A stretch of DNA of 64,000 bases from Rhodobacter sp. Its GTDB lineage: Bacteria > Pseudomonadota > Alphaproteobacteria > Rhodobacterales > Rhodobacteraceae. Below are positions 8,011 to 16,718 of this stretch, one piece after another. Below the pieces are notes generated by a model, which saw nothing but the letters and a program-made list of their open reading frames with translations, was not told the DNA's origin and did no database searches. Position 1 is the first letter of the stretch, and every line of letters starts with the position of its first letter. The position numbers were made by a program, and so were the translations under genes. The stretch lies in contig JASJDP010000017.1 of NCBI GenBank assembly GCA_030065095.1, positions 186,001 to 250,000 on the forward strand. The letters run 5' to 3'.

Positions 8011-9582
8011 GTGACGAAACAGAAGACCGCGGCCGAGGTTGTCGCGCTGATCCCGGACAACGCGGTTGTCGCCGTCAATTCGTCCAGCGGCTTGTGCTGC
8101 CCTGATGCGATCCTGCAAGCCCTGGGCGAACGATTTGACGCCGAGGCCGCGCCGCGCAATCTGACAACCATCCACCCGATTGCCGCGGGCGACTTCTTCG
8201 GCACCAAGGGCGTCGATCACATCGCCAAGCCCGGATGCCTGGCAACGATTGTCGGCGGCAGCTATCCCTCCGGCCCGTCGAACGCCGAGCCGCCGCTGAT
8301 CTGGCAGATGATCGGCAGAAATGAGGTCAAGGCCTACAATCTGCCGTCCGGCATCATATTCGATATGCTGCGCGAGGGGGCAGGGCATCGCCCGGGCGTG
8401 CTGACCAAGGTCGGCATGGACACATTCGTCGACCCCGACCACGAGGGCGGTGCGATGAATGCCGCCGCCGCCGCCGACCCGATCGTGAAACGCATGGCGT
8501 TCGAGGGCGACGAATGGCTTTATTTCCAGGCGCTGAGGCCGGACTTTGCCATCATCCGCGCCACGACCGGGGACCAACGCGGCAATCTCAGCTTCGAATC
8601 CGAAGGGGCCTATCTGGGCGCGATGGAGATGGCTTTGGCGGCGCATAATTGCGGCGGCACCGTCATCGCCCAGGTGCGGCGGGTGGCGCAGAACGGCTCG
8701 ATCCGGCCCCATGACGTGCACGTGCCGGGGATTCTGGTCGACCATGTCGTCGAAGCGCCCGAGATGCTGCAGACCACGGGCACGGCCTATGACCCGGCCA
8801 TCAGCGGCGAACTGATCCGCCCGCTCGACAGTTTCCACCTGATGGACTTCGGCGTGCAGAAGGTCATCGCTCGCCGCGTGGCGCAGGAACTCCACAAGGG
8901 CTGGTCGGTCAATATCGGCTTCGGGGTTTCGGCGAACGTTCCTCGGGTGTTTCTGGAGGAAGGCCGCCACGGCGACGTCACCTGGGTCATCGAGCAGGGG
9001 GCTGTCGGCGGCATCCCGCTTTTGGACTTCAAGTTCGGCTGTGCGGCCAACGCCGAAGCCTTCGTGGCCTCGCCGCATCAGTTCGCCTATTTCCAGGCCG
9101 GTGGTTTCGACGCCTCGCTTTTGTCTTTCCTCGAGATCGACGCGGAGGGATCGGTGAACGTCTCGCGCCTCAAGGCGACGCCGCACCGGACCGCAGGGGC
9201 GGGCGGCTTCGTCGACATCACCGCACGGGCCAAACGGATCGTGTTCTCCGGCACCTTTAACGCGGGCGCCAAGATGCGGATCGAGGACGCAAAGCTGGTG
9301 ATCGGCAAGGAAGGCCACACGGCAAAGTTCGTGCCCAAGGTCGATCATGTCTCGTTCTCGGGGCGGCGCGCGGTTTTGCAGGAGCAGGACGCCACGTATG
9401 TCACCGAACGCTGCGTGATTAAGTTGACCGATCAGGGCCTTGTCGTGACCGAGGTTGCGCCGGGCGTTGACCTGCAGCGCGATGTTCTGGACCAGTCGGG
9501 AGCGCCGCTTCGCGTTTCCGGCGACCTGAAAGAGATGGATACGGCCCTGTTCCGTCCCGAGCCGTTCGGACTGACCCCGTGA
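8011..9582 (+). CDS. Acyl-CoA:acetate/3-ketoacid CoA-transferase, fused subunits
   Basis: 523 residues; moves CoA between an acyl-CoA and a free acid. Both subunits of a family I CoA-transferase are joined in one chain, as in the YdiF/short-chain type. The catalytic glutamate is E328 in VIEQGAVGG, where a glutamyl-CoA thioester forms. It begins with GTG after GGGAGG at good spacing. It is first in a tightly packed operon with enoyl-CoA hydratase and a Dabb protein, and its stop overlaps the next start by 4 bp (GTGA). In this setting it most likely activates the acid that the hydratase and dehydrogenase then process. Actual substrate unknown. Confidence 0.9.
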   Translation: MTKQKTAAEVVALIPDNAVVAVNSSSGLCCPDAILQALGERFDAEAAPRNLTTIHPIAAGDFFGTKGVDHIAKPGCLATIVGGSYPSGPSNAEPPLIWQMIGRNEVKAYNLPSGIIFDMLREGAGHRPGVLTKVGMDTFVDPDHEGGAMNAAAAADPIVKRMAFEGDEWLYFQALRPDFAIIRATTGDQRGNLSFESEGAYLGAMEMALAAHNCGGTVIAQVRRVAQNGSIRPHDVHVPGILVDHVVEAPEMLQTTGTAYDPAISGELIRPLDSFHLMDFGVQKVIARRVAQELHKGWSVNIGFGVSANVPRVFLEEGRHGDVTWVIEQGAVGGIPLLDFKFGCAANAEAFVASPHQFAYFQAGGFDASLLSFLEIDAEGSVNVSRLKATPHRTAGAGGFVDITARAKRIVFSGTFNAGAKMRIEDAKLVIGKEGHTAKFVPKVDHVSFSGRRAVLQEQDATYVTERCVIKLTDQGLVVTEVAPGVDLQRDVLDQSGAPLRVSGDLKEMDTALFRPEPFGLTP

Positions 9583-10358
9583 GCCGGATTTCGTTGCGCG
9601 CCGACGGAGCCGTCGGGCATCTGCGCCTTGACCGTCCGGAAAAGCTGAACGCGCTTGATGCCGCCATGGTCGAAGAACTCGCCCAGAGGTGCCGAGAAAT
9701 CGAGCGTGACCCGGACATCCTCGTTGTTATCCTGTCCGGTGAAGGCAAGGCCTTTTGTGCCGGCGGTGACATCGAGGCCTGGTCCGCGGAATCGCCCGAG
9801 CGGTTCGGGCGGCATTGGGTGCGCGACGGCCATACGGCCTTTGCCGCGCTGGCACGGCTTCGTCAGCCGGTTATCGCCGTTTTGGACGGGCATGCTTTGG
9901 GCGGCGGACTGGAGCTTGCGGCCTGTGCGGATTTCCGGGTTGCCGAGGCCCATGTGAAGGTCGGGCAGCCGGAGACGGGTCTTGGGATCATCCCCGGTTG
10001 GTCGGGCACACAGCGGGCGGTGCGCCGGTTCGGCGCCCAGCTGGTGCGGCGCATGGCGGTGTTCGGAGAGGTGTTCACGGCAGATCAGGCGCTTGCGCTT
10101 GGGCTCGTGGACCGGGTGGTTGCGACTGGTGACGCAATGGCCGCGGCGGAAGAGCTGGCGGCGGCGGTGCTCAAACGCGGACCGCGGGCGACCGAGCTTG
10201 CAAAGATGATGATCAACGCCGCCGAAGGCGAGGAGCGCGAGCGTATCGTCGAGGCACTGGCGGGGGCCCAGGCGGCGGGATCGCCGGACCTGGCAGAGGG
10301 CCTTGCGGCATTCCGCGAACGGCGGACACCCGATTTCGGAAAGGGAGACACGCAATGA
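9579..10358 (+). CDS. Enoyl-CoA hydratase/isomerase family protein
   Basis: 259 residues of the crotonase fold. Oxyanion-hole segments are visible as FCAGGDI and GHALGGGLEL, and the acidic catalytic region as GQPETGLGIIPG. It would add water to, or isomerise, an unsaturated acyl-CoA. It starts with GTG inside the stop of the CoA-transferase and ends overlapping the Dabb start (ATGA), so the three genes are translationally coupled. Crotonase-family members vary in reaction, so hydration is inferred. Confidence 0.9.
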   Translation: MSRISLRADGAVGHLRLDRPEKLNALDAAMVEELAQRCREIERDPDILVVILSGEGKAFCAGGDIEAWSAESPERFGRHWVRDGHTAFAALARLRQPVIAVLDGHALGGGLELAACADFRVAEAHVKVGQPETGLGIIPGWSGTQRAVRRFGAQLVRRMAVFGEVFTADQALALGLVDRVVATGDAMAAAEELAAAVLKRGPRATELAKMMINAAEGEERERIVEALAGAQAAGSPDLAEGLAAFRERRTPDFGKGDTQ

Positions 10359-10666
10359 TCCGGCATTTTGTGGCCTTGCGGTATCGTGAGGGGACCACGG
10401 CGGACGTTAAGGCGGGGCTGATGGACGATCTCGCCGGGCTGAGCGACCGGATCGACGGGATCCTCGATTTCCAGGTTCGGCCCAACATCAGCATCGAGGA
10501 TCCGTTGGTCCGGGGGTTCCGCGACGTTTTCTGGTTTGACTTCCGCGATGAATCGGTGCGCGACACCTATCTCGAGGACGCGGTTCACCAGGCGATTGGG
10601 GCCCGGATCGTGGCAGAGCTGGAGGGGGGCGCTGACGGCGTCTTTGTGGCTGACTACCGGGTGTAA
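10355..10666 (+). CDS. Dabb (stress-responsive A/B barrel) domain protein
   Basis: 103 residues, a single small dimeric alpha/beta barrel. The start MIRHFVALRYREG, the central region FQVRPNIS and the HQAIGARIVAELEGG segment fit the Dabb family. Such proteins are small cofactor-free enzymes or ligand-binding proteins; known relatives act on polyketide or aldehyde-like intermediates. As the third gene of a coupled operon it probably acts on an intermediate of the same pathway. The following 83 bp separate it from the convergent MaoC gene. Confidence 0.82.
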   Translation: MIRHFVALRYREGTTADVKAGLMDDLAGLSDRIDGILDFQVRPNISIEDPLVRGFRDVFWFDFRDESVRDTYLEDAVHQAIGARIVAELEGGADGVFVADYRV

Positions 10667-10749
10667 GACGCTGAAACTGTGCCTCTTCGCCCCGCTTGTT
10701 CAGGCTTGATCGAAAGAACGCCTGCCGTGTCGGTACGGAACGGCATCGC

Positions 10750-11202
10750 TCAGCGGTAGGCCAGCAGAAGGTTGGTGCCCGACTGAACCGTCTCGCCGCG
10801 TTGGTTGGTCACGTCGAAGGCCAGGGTCAGGATGCCGCGGTCGGGTTTGGTGACCGTCCGCTTCGCCTCGACCGTGATCGTTGCGCCGATCTCGTCGCCG
10901 ATGAAGACCGGGCGGCGGAACGACCAGTCCCAGCCCAGGGACGCGATGGCCTTGAGTTGGGCCGGTGCGCGGTTCTTCAGGCCGTCGACCAGGGAGAGCA
11001 CGAGAAGACCGTGCGCCACGCGGCCCGGGAAGCCATGAGATTTGGCCGCGGTATCAGACATGTGGATCTCGAACCGGTCGCCGGACAGCGCTGCGAAACC
11101 GTCGATTTCGGCGGCGGTTACGGTATGTCGCCCGGTTTCAATTCGATCCTCGGGCGCGACGGCGTCGCAACCGTAGCGCCCAGGCGGGAGAAGGCGGCTC
11201 AC
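10750..11202 (-). CDS. MaoC-family hot-dog hydratase
   Basis: 150 residues of the (R)-specific enoyl-CoA hydratase type. The hydratase motif is visible: SGDRFEIHMSDTAAKSHGFPGRVAHGLL, with the catalytic Asp/His pair near residues 48 and 53 replaced partly by a D-x-H variant, so I call the family rather than the reaction. The GTG start overlaps the stop of the upstream aldo/keto reductase by 4 bp (GTGA); longer upstream frames are Arg/Pro-rich and antisense-like. It forms a two-gene operon with that reductase, running from operator C. Confidence 0.8.
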   Translation of the reverse strand: MSRLLPPGRYGCDAVAPEDRIETGRHTVTAAEIDGFAALSGDRFEIHMSDTAAKSHGFPGRVAHGLLVLSLVDGLKNRAPAQLKAIASLGWDWSFRRPVFIGDEIGATITVEAKRTVTKPDRGILTLAFDVTNQRGETVQSGTNLLLAYR

Positions 11203-12212
11203 GGGGTGGGCGCGTCTTCGCGCAAAAGGCCCTTTGACTTGAGATCGGCCCAGAATTCGGGCGGGATCGGGTGGCTGAACCAGTCGAGGTTTTTGGTAAG
11301 CTGTTCGACCGTGCGGGTGCCGGCGATGAAGCTGGGGATGGCCGGATGCGCCACGACGAATTGCAGGGCAGCGGCGGGCAGGGGCACATCGTGATCGGCG
11401 CACACGGCCTCGATCCCGCGGACCTTGTCCATGATGTCGTCGGGGGCCGGGGCGTAGTTGTATTTTGCGCCCTCGACCGCGCCGGTCGCAAGGATGCCCG
11501 AGTTAAAGCCGCCGCCGACCACCACCGCGGCACCGCGTTCCTCGCAGAGCGGCAGGAACTCGTCGAGCGACTCCTGTTCCAGCAGCGTATAGCGCCCGGC
11601 AAGCAGGAAGCAGTCGAAATCACGCTGCTTGAGCGCCTCGTGGCAGACTTGCCACTCGTTCACGCCGACGCCGATGGCCTTGACCACGCCCTGGCTGCGC
11701 AGGTCGTCCAGCGCCTTGTAGCAGCCGTCCATCGCCTGCTTGAACACCTCGGGCTGCTCGTCGCCGCGCGTGAAGACGTCGATGTCGTGGATGAAGCATA
11801 TGTCCATGCGTTCGAGATTGAGCCGCTGCAGGCTGTCTTCGAAACTGCGCATGGTGCCGTCGTAGCTGTAGTCGAAATGCATCGTGAACCGGCCCGCGTT
11901 GGTCCAGGGGAAATACTCGATGTCGTCCTTGCGGGCGGGTTTCAGGATGCGGCCGACTTTGGAAGAGAGGATGAAGTCGTCACGGTTCTTCCAGCGCAGC
12001 GAGTGGCCTGTGCGCAGTTCAGAGAGACCGTGGCCATACATCGGCGCGGTGTCGTAGTACCGTACGCCCGCGTCCCAAGCGGTCTGGATCATCCCGTCCG
12101 AGGTTTCTTCGTCGATCTCGCGGAAGATGTTGCCGATCGGGGCCGTGCCGAAACCGAAGGCGGTGACTTCCAAGTCCACCCGGCCGAATTTCATCTTGGT
12201 GTCGGGGCGCAT
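11199..12212 (-). CDS. Aldo/keto reductase (D-threo-aldose/pyridoxal dehydrogenase type)
   Basis: 337 residues. Tetrad residues appear in YYDTAPMYGHG (Asp, Tyr), ILSSKVGRIL (Lys) and CFIHDIDVF (His). The long insert around residues 90-110 (DDIEYFPW...HFDYSYDG) is typical of the L-fucose/D-threo-aldose 1-dehydrogenase and pyridoxal 4-dehydrogenase group, which oxidises cyclic hemiacetals to lactones. The ATG follows GGGAGGAGA. It is divergent from the acyl-CoA dehydrogenase, with operator C between start and promoter. Oxidation of a sugar-like hemiacetal would fit the sugar-type ABC importer nearby, but that is inference. Confidence 0.88.
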   Translation of the reverse strand: MRPDTKMKFGRVDLEVTAFGFGTAPIGNIFREIDEETSDGMIQTAWDAGVRYYDTAPMYGHGLSELRTGHSLRWKNRDDFILSSKVGRILKPARKDDIEYFPWTNAGRFTMHFDYSYDGTMRSFEDSLQRLNLERMDICFIHDIDVFTRGDEQPEVFKQAMDGCYKALDDLRSQGVVKAIGVGVNEWQVCHEALKQRDFDCFLLAGRYTLLEQESLDEFLPLCEERGAAVVVGGGFNSGILATGAVEGAKYNYAPAPDDIMDKVRGIEAVCADHDVPLPAAALQFVVAHPAIPSFIAGTRTVEQLTKNLDWFSHPIPPEFWADLKSKGLLREDAPTP

Positions 12213-12228
12213 GCCGTCTCCTCCCTAA

Positions 12229-12244
12229 GTAACTATTTGGTTAT
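12229..12244. promoter_or_regulatory. Operator C of the cluster (GTAACT-ATTT-GGTTAT)
   Basis: Near-perfect palindrome of the shared type, 17 bp upstream of the second aldo/keto reductase start. Together with operator D it brackets the second divergent promoter region. Confidence 0.68.
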
Positions 12245-12321
12245 TTATGTCATTCGGAGCCGCTGCCGCAAGGGCTTTTTTTGCCGGCGCCTCTTGACCA
12301 CCGGTTTTCGCCAAAGATAAA

Positions 12322-12337
12322 GTAACCAAACGGTTAC
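12322..12337. promoter_or_regulatory. Operator D of the cluster (GTAACC-AAAC-GGTTAC)
   Basis: Perfect palindrome of the shared type, ending 2 bp before the ATG of the acyl-CoA dehydrogenase. A protein bound here would block the start of transcription or early elongation. The position leaves no room for a normal ribosome site before that ATG. Confidence 0.7.
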
Positions 12338-12339
12338 AA

Positions 12340-13497
12340 ATGGATTCGCAGATGTATCTCAGCGAGACACATATCCAGGTGCGCGACATGGCGCGGGATT
12401 TCGCCAATGATGTGATCCGGCCGGTGGCCGACGAGCTTGACCGCGAGGAACGGTTTCCGGCCGAGATCTACGCCCAGATGGCCGAGCTTGGGCTCTTCGG
12501 TGTCGGCGTGCCGGACGAGATGGGCGGGCCGGGCTTCGACACCTTGACCTACGCGCTGGTGATGGAGGAGTTGTCGCGGGGCTATGCAAGCGTGGCCGAC
12601 CAGTGCGGGCTGATCGAACTGATTTCGACTTTGCTTGTCCGGCACGGGACCGAGGCACAGCGGGACCGCTGGCTGGCCGAGGTGATGGCCGCGAAAACAA
12701 GGGTGGCCTATTGCATCACCGAACCCGAGGCGGGGACCGATGTCTCGGGCATTCGCACCGAAGCGGTGCGGGACGGTGACGGCTGGGTACTGAACGGCGG
12801 CAAGATCTGGATTCACAACGCTCCGGTGGCGGATCTGGGCTTTGTGCTGGCGCGGACCGACCGCGACGCGGGTCATCGGGGTATGTCCATATTCATTGTC
12901 GACCTAAACGCCGATGGCGTCGAGCGCGGTCCGAAAGAGCACAAGATGGGCCAACGGGCGAGCCAGGTCGGTGCGCTGAATTTCTCGGACGTCCGGCTGC
13001 CGGCCGAGGCGCTTTTGGGCGACGAGGGGCGCGGATTCCACATGATGATGAGCGTACTCGACAAGGGCCGTGTCGGGATTGCCGCGCTGGCGGTGGGTAT
13101 CGCGCAGGCCGGGCTCGAGGCGGCGGTGGACTATGCGCAGACCCGCAAGCAGTTCAAACAGCCGATCGTCGAGTTCCAGGGGGTTCAATGGCTTCTGGCG
13201 GACATGGCCAAGGATGTCGAGGCGGCGCGGCTTTTGGTGCATTCGGCGGCGGTGAAAATCGACCGGGGCGAGGATGCGACCAAGGCCTGCTCGATAGCCA
13301 AGTGCTTTGCCGGCGATATGGCGGTTGCGCGATCGTCCGATGCGGTGCAGGTCTTTGGCGGGTCCGGCTATATCCGGGGGTTCGAGGTGGAGCGGCTTTA
13401 TCGCGATGCGAAGATCACGCAGATCTATGAGGGCACGAACCAGATCCAGCGGATGATCATCGCGCGCGAGTTGATCAAACACGGAGCGGCGGCATGA
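12340..13497 (+). CDS. Acyl-CoA dehydrogenase
   Basis: 385 residues; FAD-dependent alpha,beta-dehydrogenation of an acyl-CoA, electrons passing to ETF. Seen: the signature YCITEPEAGTDVSGI near residue 125, the FGGSGY motif and the catalytic base E364 in IYEGTNQIQR, the position used by short- and medium-chain enzymes. The ATG at 12340 has no clear ribosome site because operator D abuts it; a second ATG four codons on is an alternative start, and a leaderless message is possible. Its stop overlaps the SDR start by ATGA. The enzyme supplies the enoyl-CoA for the hydratases of the cluster. Confidence 0.93.
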   Translation: MDSQMYLSETHIQVRDMARDFANDVIRPVADELDREERFPAEIYAQMAELGLFGVGVPDEMGGPGFDTLTYALVMEELSRGYASVADQCGLIELISTLLVRHGTEAQRDRWLAEVMAAKTRVAYCITEPEAGTDVSGIRTEAVRDGDGWVLNGGKIWIHNAPVADLGFVLARTDRDAGHRGMSIFIVDLNADGVERGPKEHKMGQRASQVGALNFSDVRLPAEALLGDEGRGFHMMMSVLDKGRVGIAALAVGIAQAGLEAAVDYAQTRKQFKQPIVEFQGVQWLLADMAKDVEAARLLVHSAAVKIDRGEDATKACSIAKCFAGDMAVARSSDAVQVFGGSGYIRGFEVERLYRDAKITQIYEGTNQIQRMIIARELIKHGAAA

Positions 13498-14264
13498 TCG
13501 GACAGGTTGCGCTGGTCACCGGATCAAGCCGGGGGATCGGCCTGGCGGCGGCGAAGGCGCTGGCAGGCGAGGGGTTCGCCGTGGCGCTGAACGGGCCGTT
13601 CGACGACGGTGAATTGCGCGCGGCTGTGGAAGAGGTGAGGGCGCTTGGAATGCCGGCCGAAGCGGTGCCGTTCGACGTGACAGACCTTGCGGCGCATGGC
13701 GCCGCGCTGGACGCGATCGAGGCACGGCTGGGGCCGCCAACGACATTGGTGAACAATGCCGGCGCGGGCGTGATGCGGCGCGGCGATCCGCTGGAGGTGG
13801 CCGAGGAAAGCTGGGACCGGTGTCTTTCGGTGAATGCCAAAGCGGCGTTCTTTCTGACCCAGGCCTTCGCACGGCGGCTGCTGGCCCGGAAGCGGGACCC
13901 GGCGCTTTTCCATTCCATCGTCAACGTGACCTCATCCAACGCGGTCGCAGTCGCGGTGCCGCGGGCGGAATACTGTGCCAGCAAGGCCGCGGCGGCGATG
14001 GTGTCGAAGACCTGGGCGGTCCGATTGGGTCCAGAGAACATCGCCGTCTACGACGTCCAGCCCGGATTGATCGCGACCGACATGACCGCCCCGGTGATCG
14101 ACCAGTACGCGGAACGTGCGCGGGATGGGCTGACGCTGTTCCCGCGGGTTGGACAGCCCGAGGAAATGGGCGCGATTATCGCGGCCCTCGCCTCGGGCAA
14201 GCTGCCCTATACCACGGGACAGGCGATCTCGGCCGATGCCGGGATGCTGGTCCCGCGTTTCTGA
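13494..14264 (+). CDS. Short-chain dehydrogenase/reductase (FabG-like)
   Basis: 256 residues with a full classical SDR set: TGSSRGIG at 9-16 for NAD(P), NNAG near 88, catalytic S147, Y160 and K164 in YCASK. It would reduce a ketone or oxidise a secondary alcohol, for example a 3-hydroxyacyl-CoA or a polyol. Coupled by ATGA to the acyl-CoA dehydrogenase; 12 bp before the DUF993 gene. Cofactor preference not determined. Confidence 0.9.
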   Translation: MIGQVALVTGSSRGIGLAAAKALAGEGFAVALNGPFDDGELRAAVEEVRALGMPAEAVPFDVTDLAAHGAALDAIEARLGPPTTLVNNAGAGVMRRGDPLEVAEESWDRCLSVNAKAAFFLTQAFARRLLARKRDPALFHSIVNVTSSNAVAVAVPRAEYCASKAAAAMVSKTWAVRLGPENIAVYDVQPGLIATDMTAPVIDQYAERARDGLTLFPRVGQPEEMGAIIAALASGKLPYTTGQAISADAGMLVPRF

Positions 14265-14276
14265 AGGAGGCCTGCG

Positions 14277-15425
14277 ATGAAGATCGCCCTGCCAGATACA
14301 TCCGGCATGCTGGCCGACTACACATTGGCGGGAACACCGATCGAGGCTGCGCCGCTGCGAGCCGATCCGGCGCGCGTGGTGTTTTCGGCGGCGCATGTGG
14401 TGGCCGATCCGTTCACCGCATCGGACCCTTCTGGCCCGGCGCAGGTGGACTGGGATGCGACGATGGCCTTTCGGCGCCACCTCGACGCGATGGGGCTTGG
14501 CATCGCCGAGGCGATGGACACGGCCCAGCGGGGCATGGGGCTGGATTGGCCGGGGGCGCTGGACCTGATCCGCCGCACCAAGGCGGAACTGCCCGACGCG
14601 CTGGTCTTCAACGGCTGCGGAACGGACCAGCTTGACCCGGCCGATGCGCGGTCTCTCGATGACGTGCGGACGGCGTATCTGGAACAGGTGGAGGCGATCC
14701 AGGGCGTCGGCGGGCGACTGATCGTAATGGCCTCGCGGGCTCTGGCGAAAGTTGCGACGTCGCCCAGGGACTATGCGCGCATCTACTCCGATGTCCTGGC
14801 GGCGTGCGACCAACCGGTGATCCTGCATTGGCTTGGCGAGATGTTCGACCCGGCGCTTGCGGGTTACTGGGGCACCGACGGCTTCGAGAGCGCGATGGAG
14901 ACCGCGCTCATGGTGATCGAGGAGAATGCCGGCAAGGTCGACGGCATCAAGATCTCGCTGCTCGACAAGGAGAAGGAAATCGTCATGCGCCGGAGGCTTC
15001 CGGCGGGTGTGAAGATGTATACCGGCGACGACTTCAACTACCCCGAACTGATCGCGGGGGACGACAGGGGTTACTCCCACGCGCTTCTGGGGATCTTCGA
15101 TCCGCTCGCCGTCGCGGTGGGCAAGGCGATCGGGCAGCTCGGGGCGGGCGATGTTGCCGGATTCCGGGCAACACTCGATCCGACGGTGCCGCTGGCGCGG
15201 CTGATTTTCCGGGCGCCGACACAATTTTACAAGACGGGCGTCGTGTTCCTGGCCTGGCTAAACGGGTTTCAGGAGCATTTCGTGATGCTGGGCGGGGCGC
15301 AGGCGATGCGGCCGCTGCCCTATTTCGTCGATTGCTTCAAGCTGGCCGAACAGAACGGGCTGCTGCGCGATCCCGAACTTGCGGTTCGGCGGATGAAGGC
15401 GCTTCTGGCGCTTTACGGGGTCTGA
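14277..15425 (+). CDS. DUF993 (dihydrodipicolinate-synthase-like) protein
   Basis: 382 residues recognised as DUF993, a family related to TIM-barrel aldolases of the DapA type. Segments such as GLGIAEAMDTAQRG, VILHWLGEMFDP and DGIKISLLDKEKE are characteristic; the Lys in GIKISLLD sits where a Schiff-base lysine would be expected. Reaction unknown; an aldol cleavage or condensation of a keto-acid or sugar acid is plausible. The ribosome site GGAGG is strong. It partners directly with the following xylose-isomerase-like gene, with which its stop overlaps by one base (TGATG). Confidence 0.8.
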   Translation: MKIALPDTSGMLADYTLAGTPIEAAPLRADPARVVFSAAHVVADPFTASDPSGPAQVDWDATMAFRRHLDAMGLGIAEAMDTAQRGMGLDWPGALDLIRRTKAELPDALVFNGCGTDQLDPADARSLDDVRTAYLEQVEAIQGVGGRLIVMASRALAKVATSPRDYARIYSDVLAACDQPVILHWLGEMFDPALAGYWGTDGFESAMETALMVIEENAGKVDGIKISLLDKEKEIVMRRRLPAGVKMYTGDDFNYPELIAGDDRGYSHALLGIFDPLAVAVGKAIGQLGAGDVAGFRATLDPTVPLARLIFRAPTQFYKTGVVFLAWLNGFQEHFVMLGGAQAMRPLPYFVDCFKLAEQNGLLRDPELAVRRMKALLALYGV

Positions 15426-16273
15426 TGCGGGATTTCTCGCAGGACATCTCGGCCTTGGCGCTGAACACCGCGACGCTGGGGCACAATCTCGACGGCTATG
15501 GTGCGGGCTGGCCGCCCGAGCGGGTGATCGACGCCTGTGCCGCGCGAGGTCTGGGCGGGATCGTGTTCTGGCGGCGCGAGATCGGTCGGCGTTCCGTCGA
15601 GATCGGCGACCGGGTGCGCGCCGCTGGTATGCAGGTCGTGGGGCTATGCCGGACGCCCTATCTGGTGGGACGCGATGCGCCTGCGGGGCTCGACGAGGCA
15701 AAGGCGTCCATCGACATGGCCGCCGGGCTGGGCGCGCCGGTGCTGACGATTGTCACAGGCGGAACCGAGCCCGGGACCAAGGGTGTGCTGGAAAGTCAGA
15801 AGATCTTGGCCGAGCGGGTCGCGGCCATCGCCGGCTATGCGTCCGAGCGGGGCGTCAAGCTGGCATTGGAGCCGCTCAACCCGATGTTCGGCGGCAACCG
15901 GACGGTGCTGATGACGGTCGCGGATGCGGTACGGGTCTGCGACATGGCGGGTGCGCCGAATGTGGGGGTTGCGGTGGATGTCTATCATGTCTGGTGGGAC
16001 AGCGCGCTGGCCGAGGGCCTGGCGGCGGCCGGGCCGGACCGAATCCTCGGCTATCACCTGTGTGACTGGCTGGAGAACACCCGTGACATGCTGTTGGACC
16101 GCGGGATGATGGGCGACGGGGTGGCCGATTTGAAAGTCCTGCGCGCAGCGGTCGAGGGGGCTGGCTATGCCGGGCCGTGCGAGGTCGAGGTGTTTTCGTC
16201 CAGCGACTGGTGGCGGCGCGATCCGAGCGCGGTGCTGGACGTGATGGTGGACCGGTTTCGGACGGTGTGCTGA
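15425..16273 (+). CDS. Xylose isomerase-like TIM-barrel protein
   Basis: 282 residues of the AP-endonuclease 2 / sugar epimerase superfamily (IolE/IolH-like). Metal-binding residues appear in LALEPLNPM, VGVAVDVYHVWWD, LGYHLCDW and CEVEVFSS. Members isomerise or epimerise keto-sugars or cut AP sites; the operon setting points to a sugar-like substrate. It is the last gene of the operon starting with acyl-CoA dehydrogenase, and repeat copy 2 follows. Confidence 0.82.
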   Translation: MRDFSQDISALALNTATLGHNLDGYGAGWPPERVIDACAARGLGGIVFWRREIGRRSVEIGDRVRAAGMQVVGLCRTPYLVGRDAPAGLDEAKASIDMAAGLGAPVLTIVTGGTEPGTKGVLESQKILAERVAAIAGYASERGVKLALEPLNPMFGGNRTVLMTVADAVRVCDMAGAPNVGVAVDVYHVWWDSALAEGLAAAGPDRILGYHLCDWLENTRDMLLDRGMMGDGVADLKVLRAAVEGAGYAGPCEVEVFSSSDWWRRDPSAVLDVMVDRFRTVC

Positions 16274-16441
16274 ACGCCACGGTACAAAAAATGGGCAATG
16301 TTCCCGTGAGGACGGGGTGTTGCCCTCTGATATTTTTCAAGATGGCATTAACAGATTGTGTGGGTATCTGCGTTGCTGGGCTATGCATTGACGACATTTG
16401 GTGGTTAAGACGCAATGCGTTGTGAGTGACCGGCAAGGTCG

Positions 16442-16684
16442 GCTTTTGGCCTGGAGCGGACATTGACAGGAATCTGATAAGCCGCGCCATCGCCGACCCG
16501 CGGGGAGGCGACCCGGACTTATGGACGGCTCGATTTATCCCAGCAAAGTCCGAACGACTTCAACGCGATGCGCACCGTCAGAAAATCGCCTCCCCTCCGG
16601 GGCGGGTCGGCGATGGCGCGGCGGCCTACGGCCTTGATTCCGCGCCTGAAGACCGGTTGCGAATGGCAACTTCAGGCCAAAAGC
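16442..16684 (+). repeat. Dispersed nested-palindrome repeat, copy 2
   Basis: The best conserved copy. Outer ends are GCTTTTGGCC and GGCCAAAAGC, a perfect inverted pair. Inside, an arm at 16481-16511 is repeated inverted at 16586-16622 with a 6-nt insertion, enclosing a 74-bp centre. It fills the space between convergent genes (TIM barrel and LacI regulator). The 168 bp to its left (16274-16441) hold nothing I recognise. An open frame through the repeat is also open in copy 1, but this follows from base composition and the copies' similarity. Confidence 0.87.
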
Positions 16685-16718
16685 GGTCGAAGGCGGATTC
16701 GTCAAACTTCCGCCTGAC

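Noticed and set aside
7975-9348. Long antisense open frame opposite the CoA-transferase
   Set aside because: It mirrors the codon pattern of a well-supported gene and is His/Arg/Asp-rich without any family motif; a GC-rich shadow frame.
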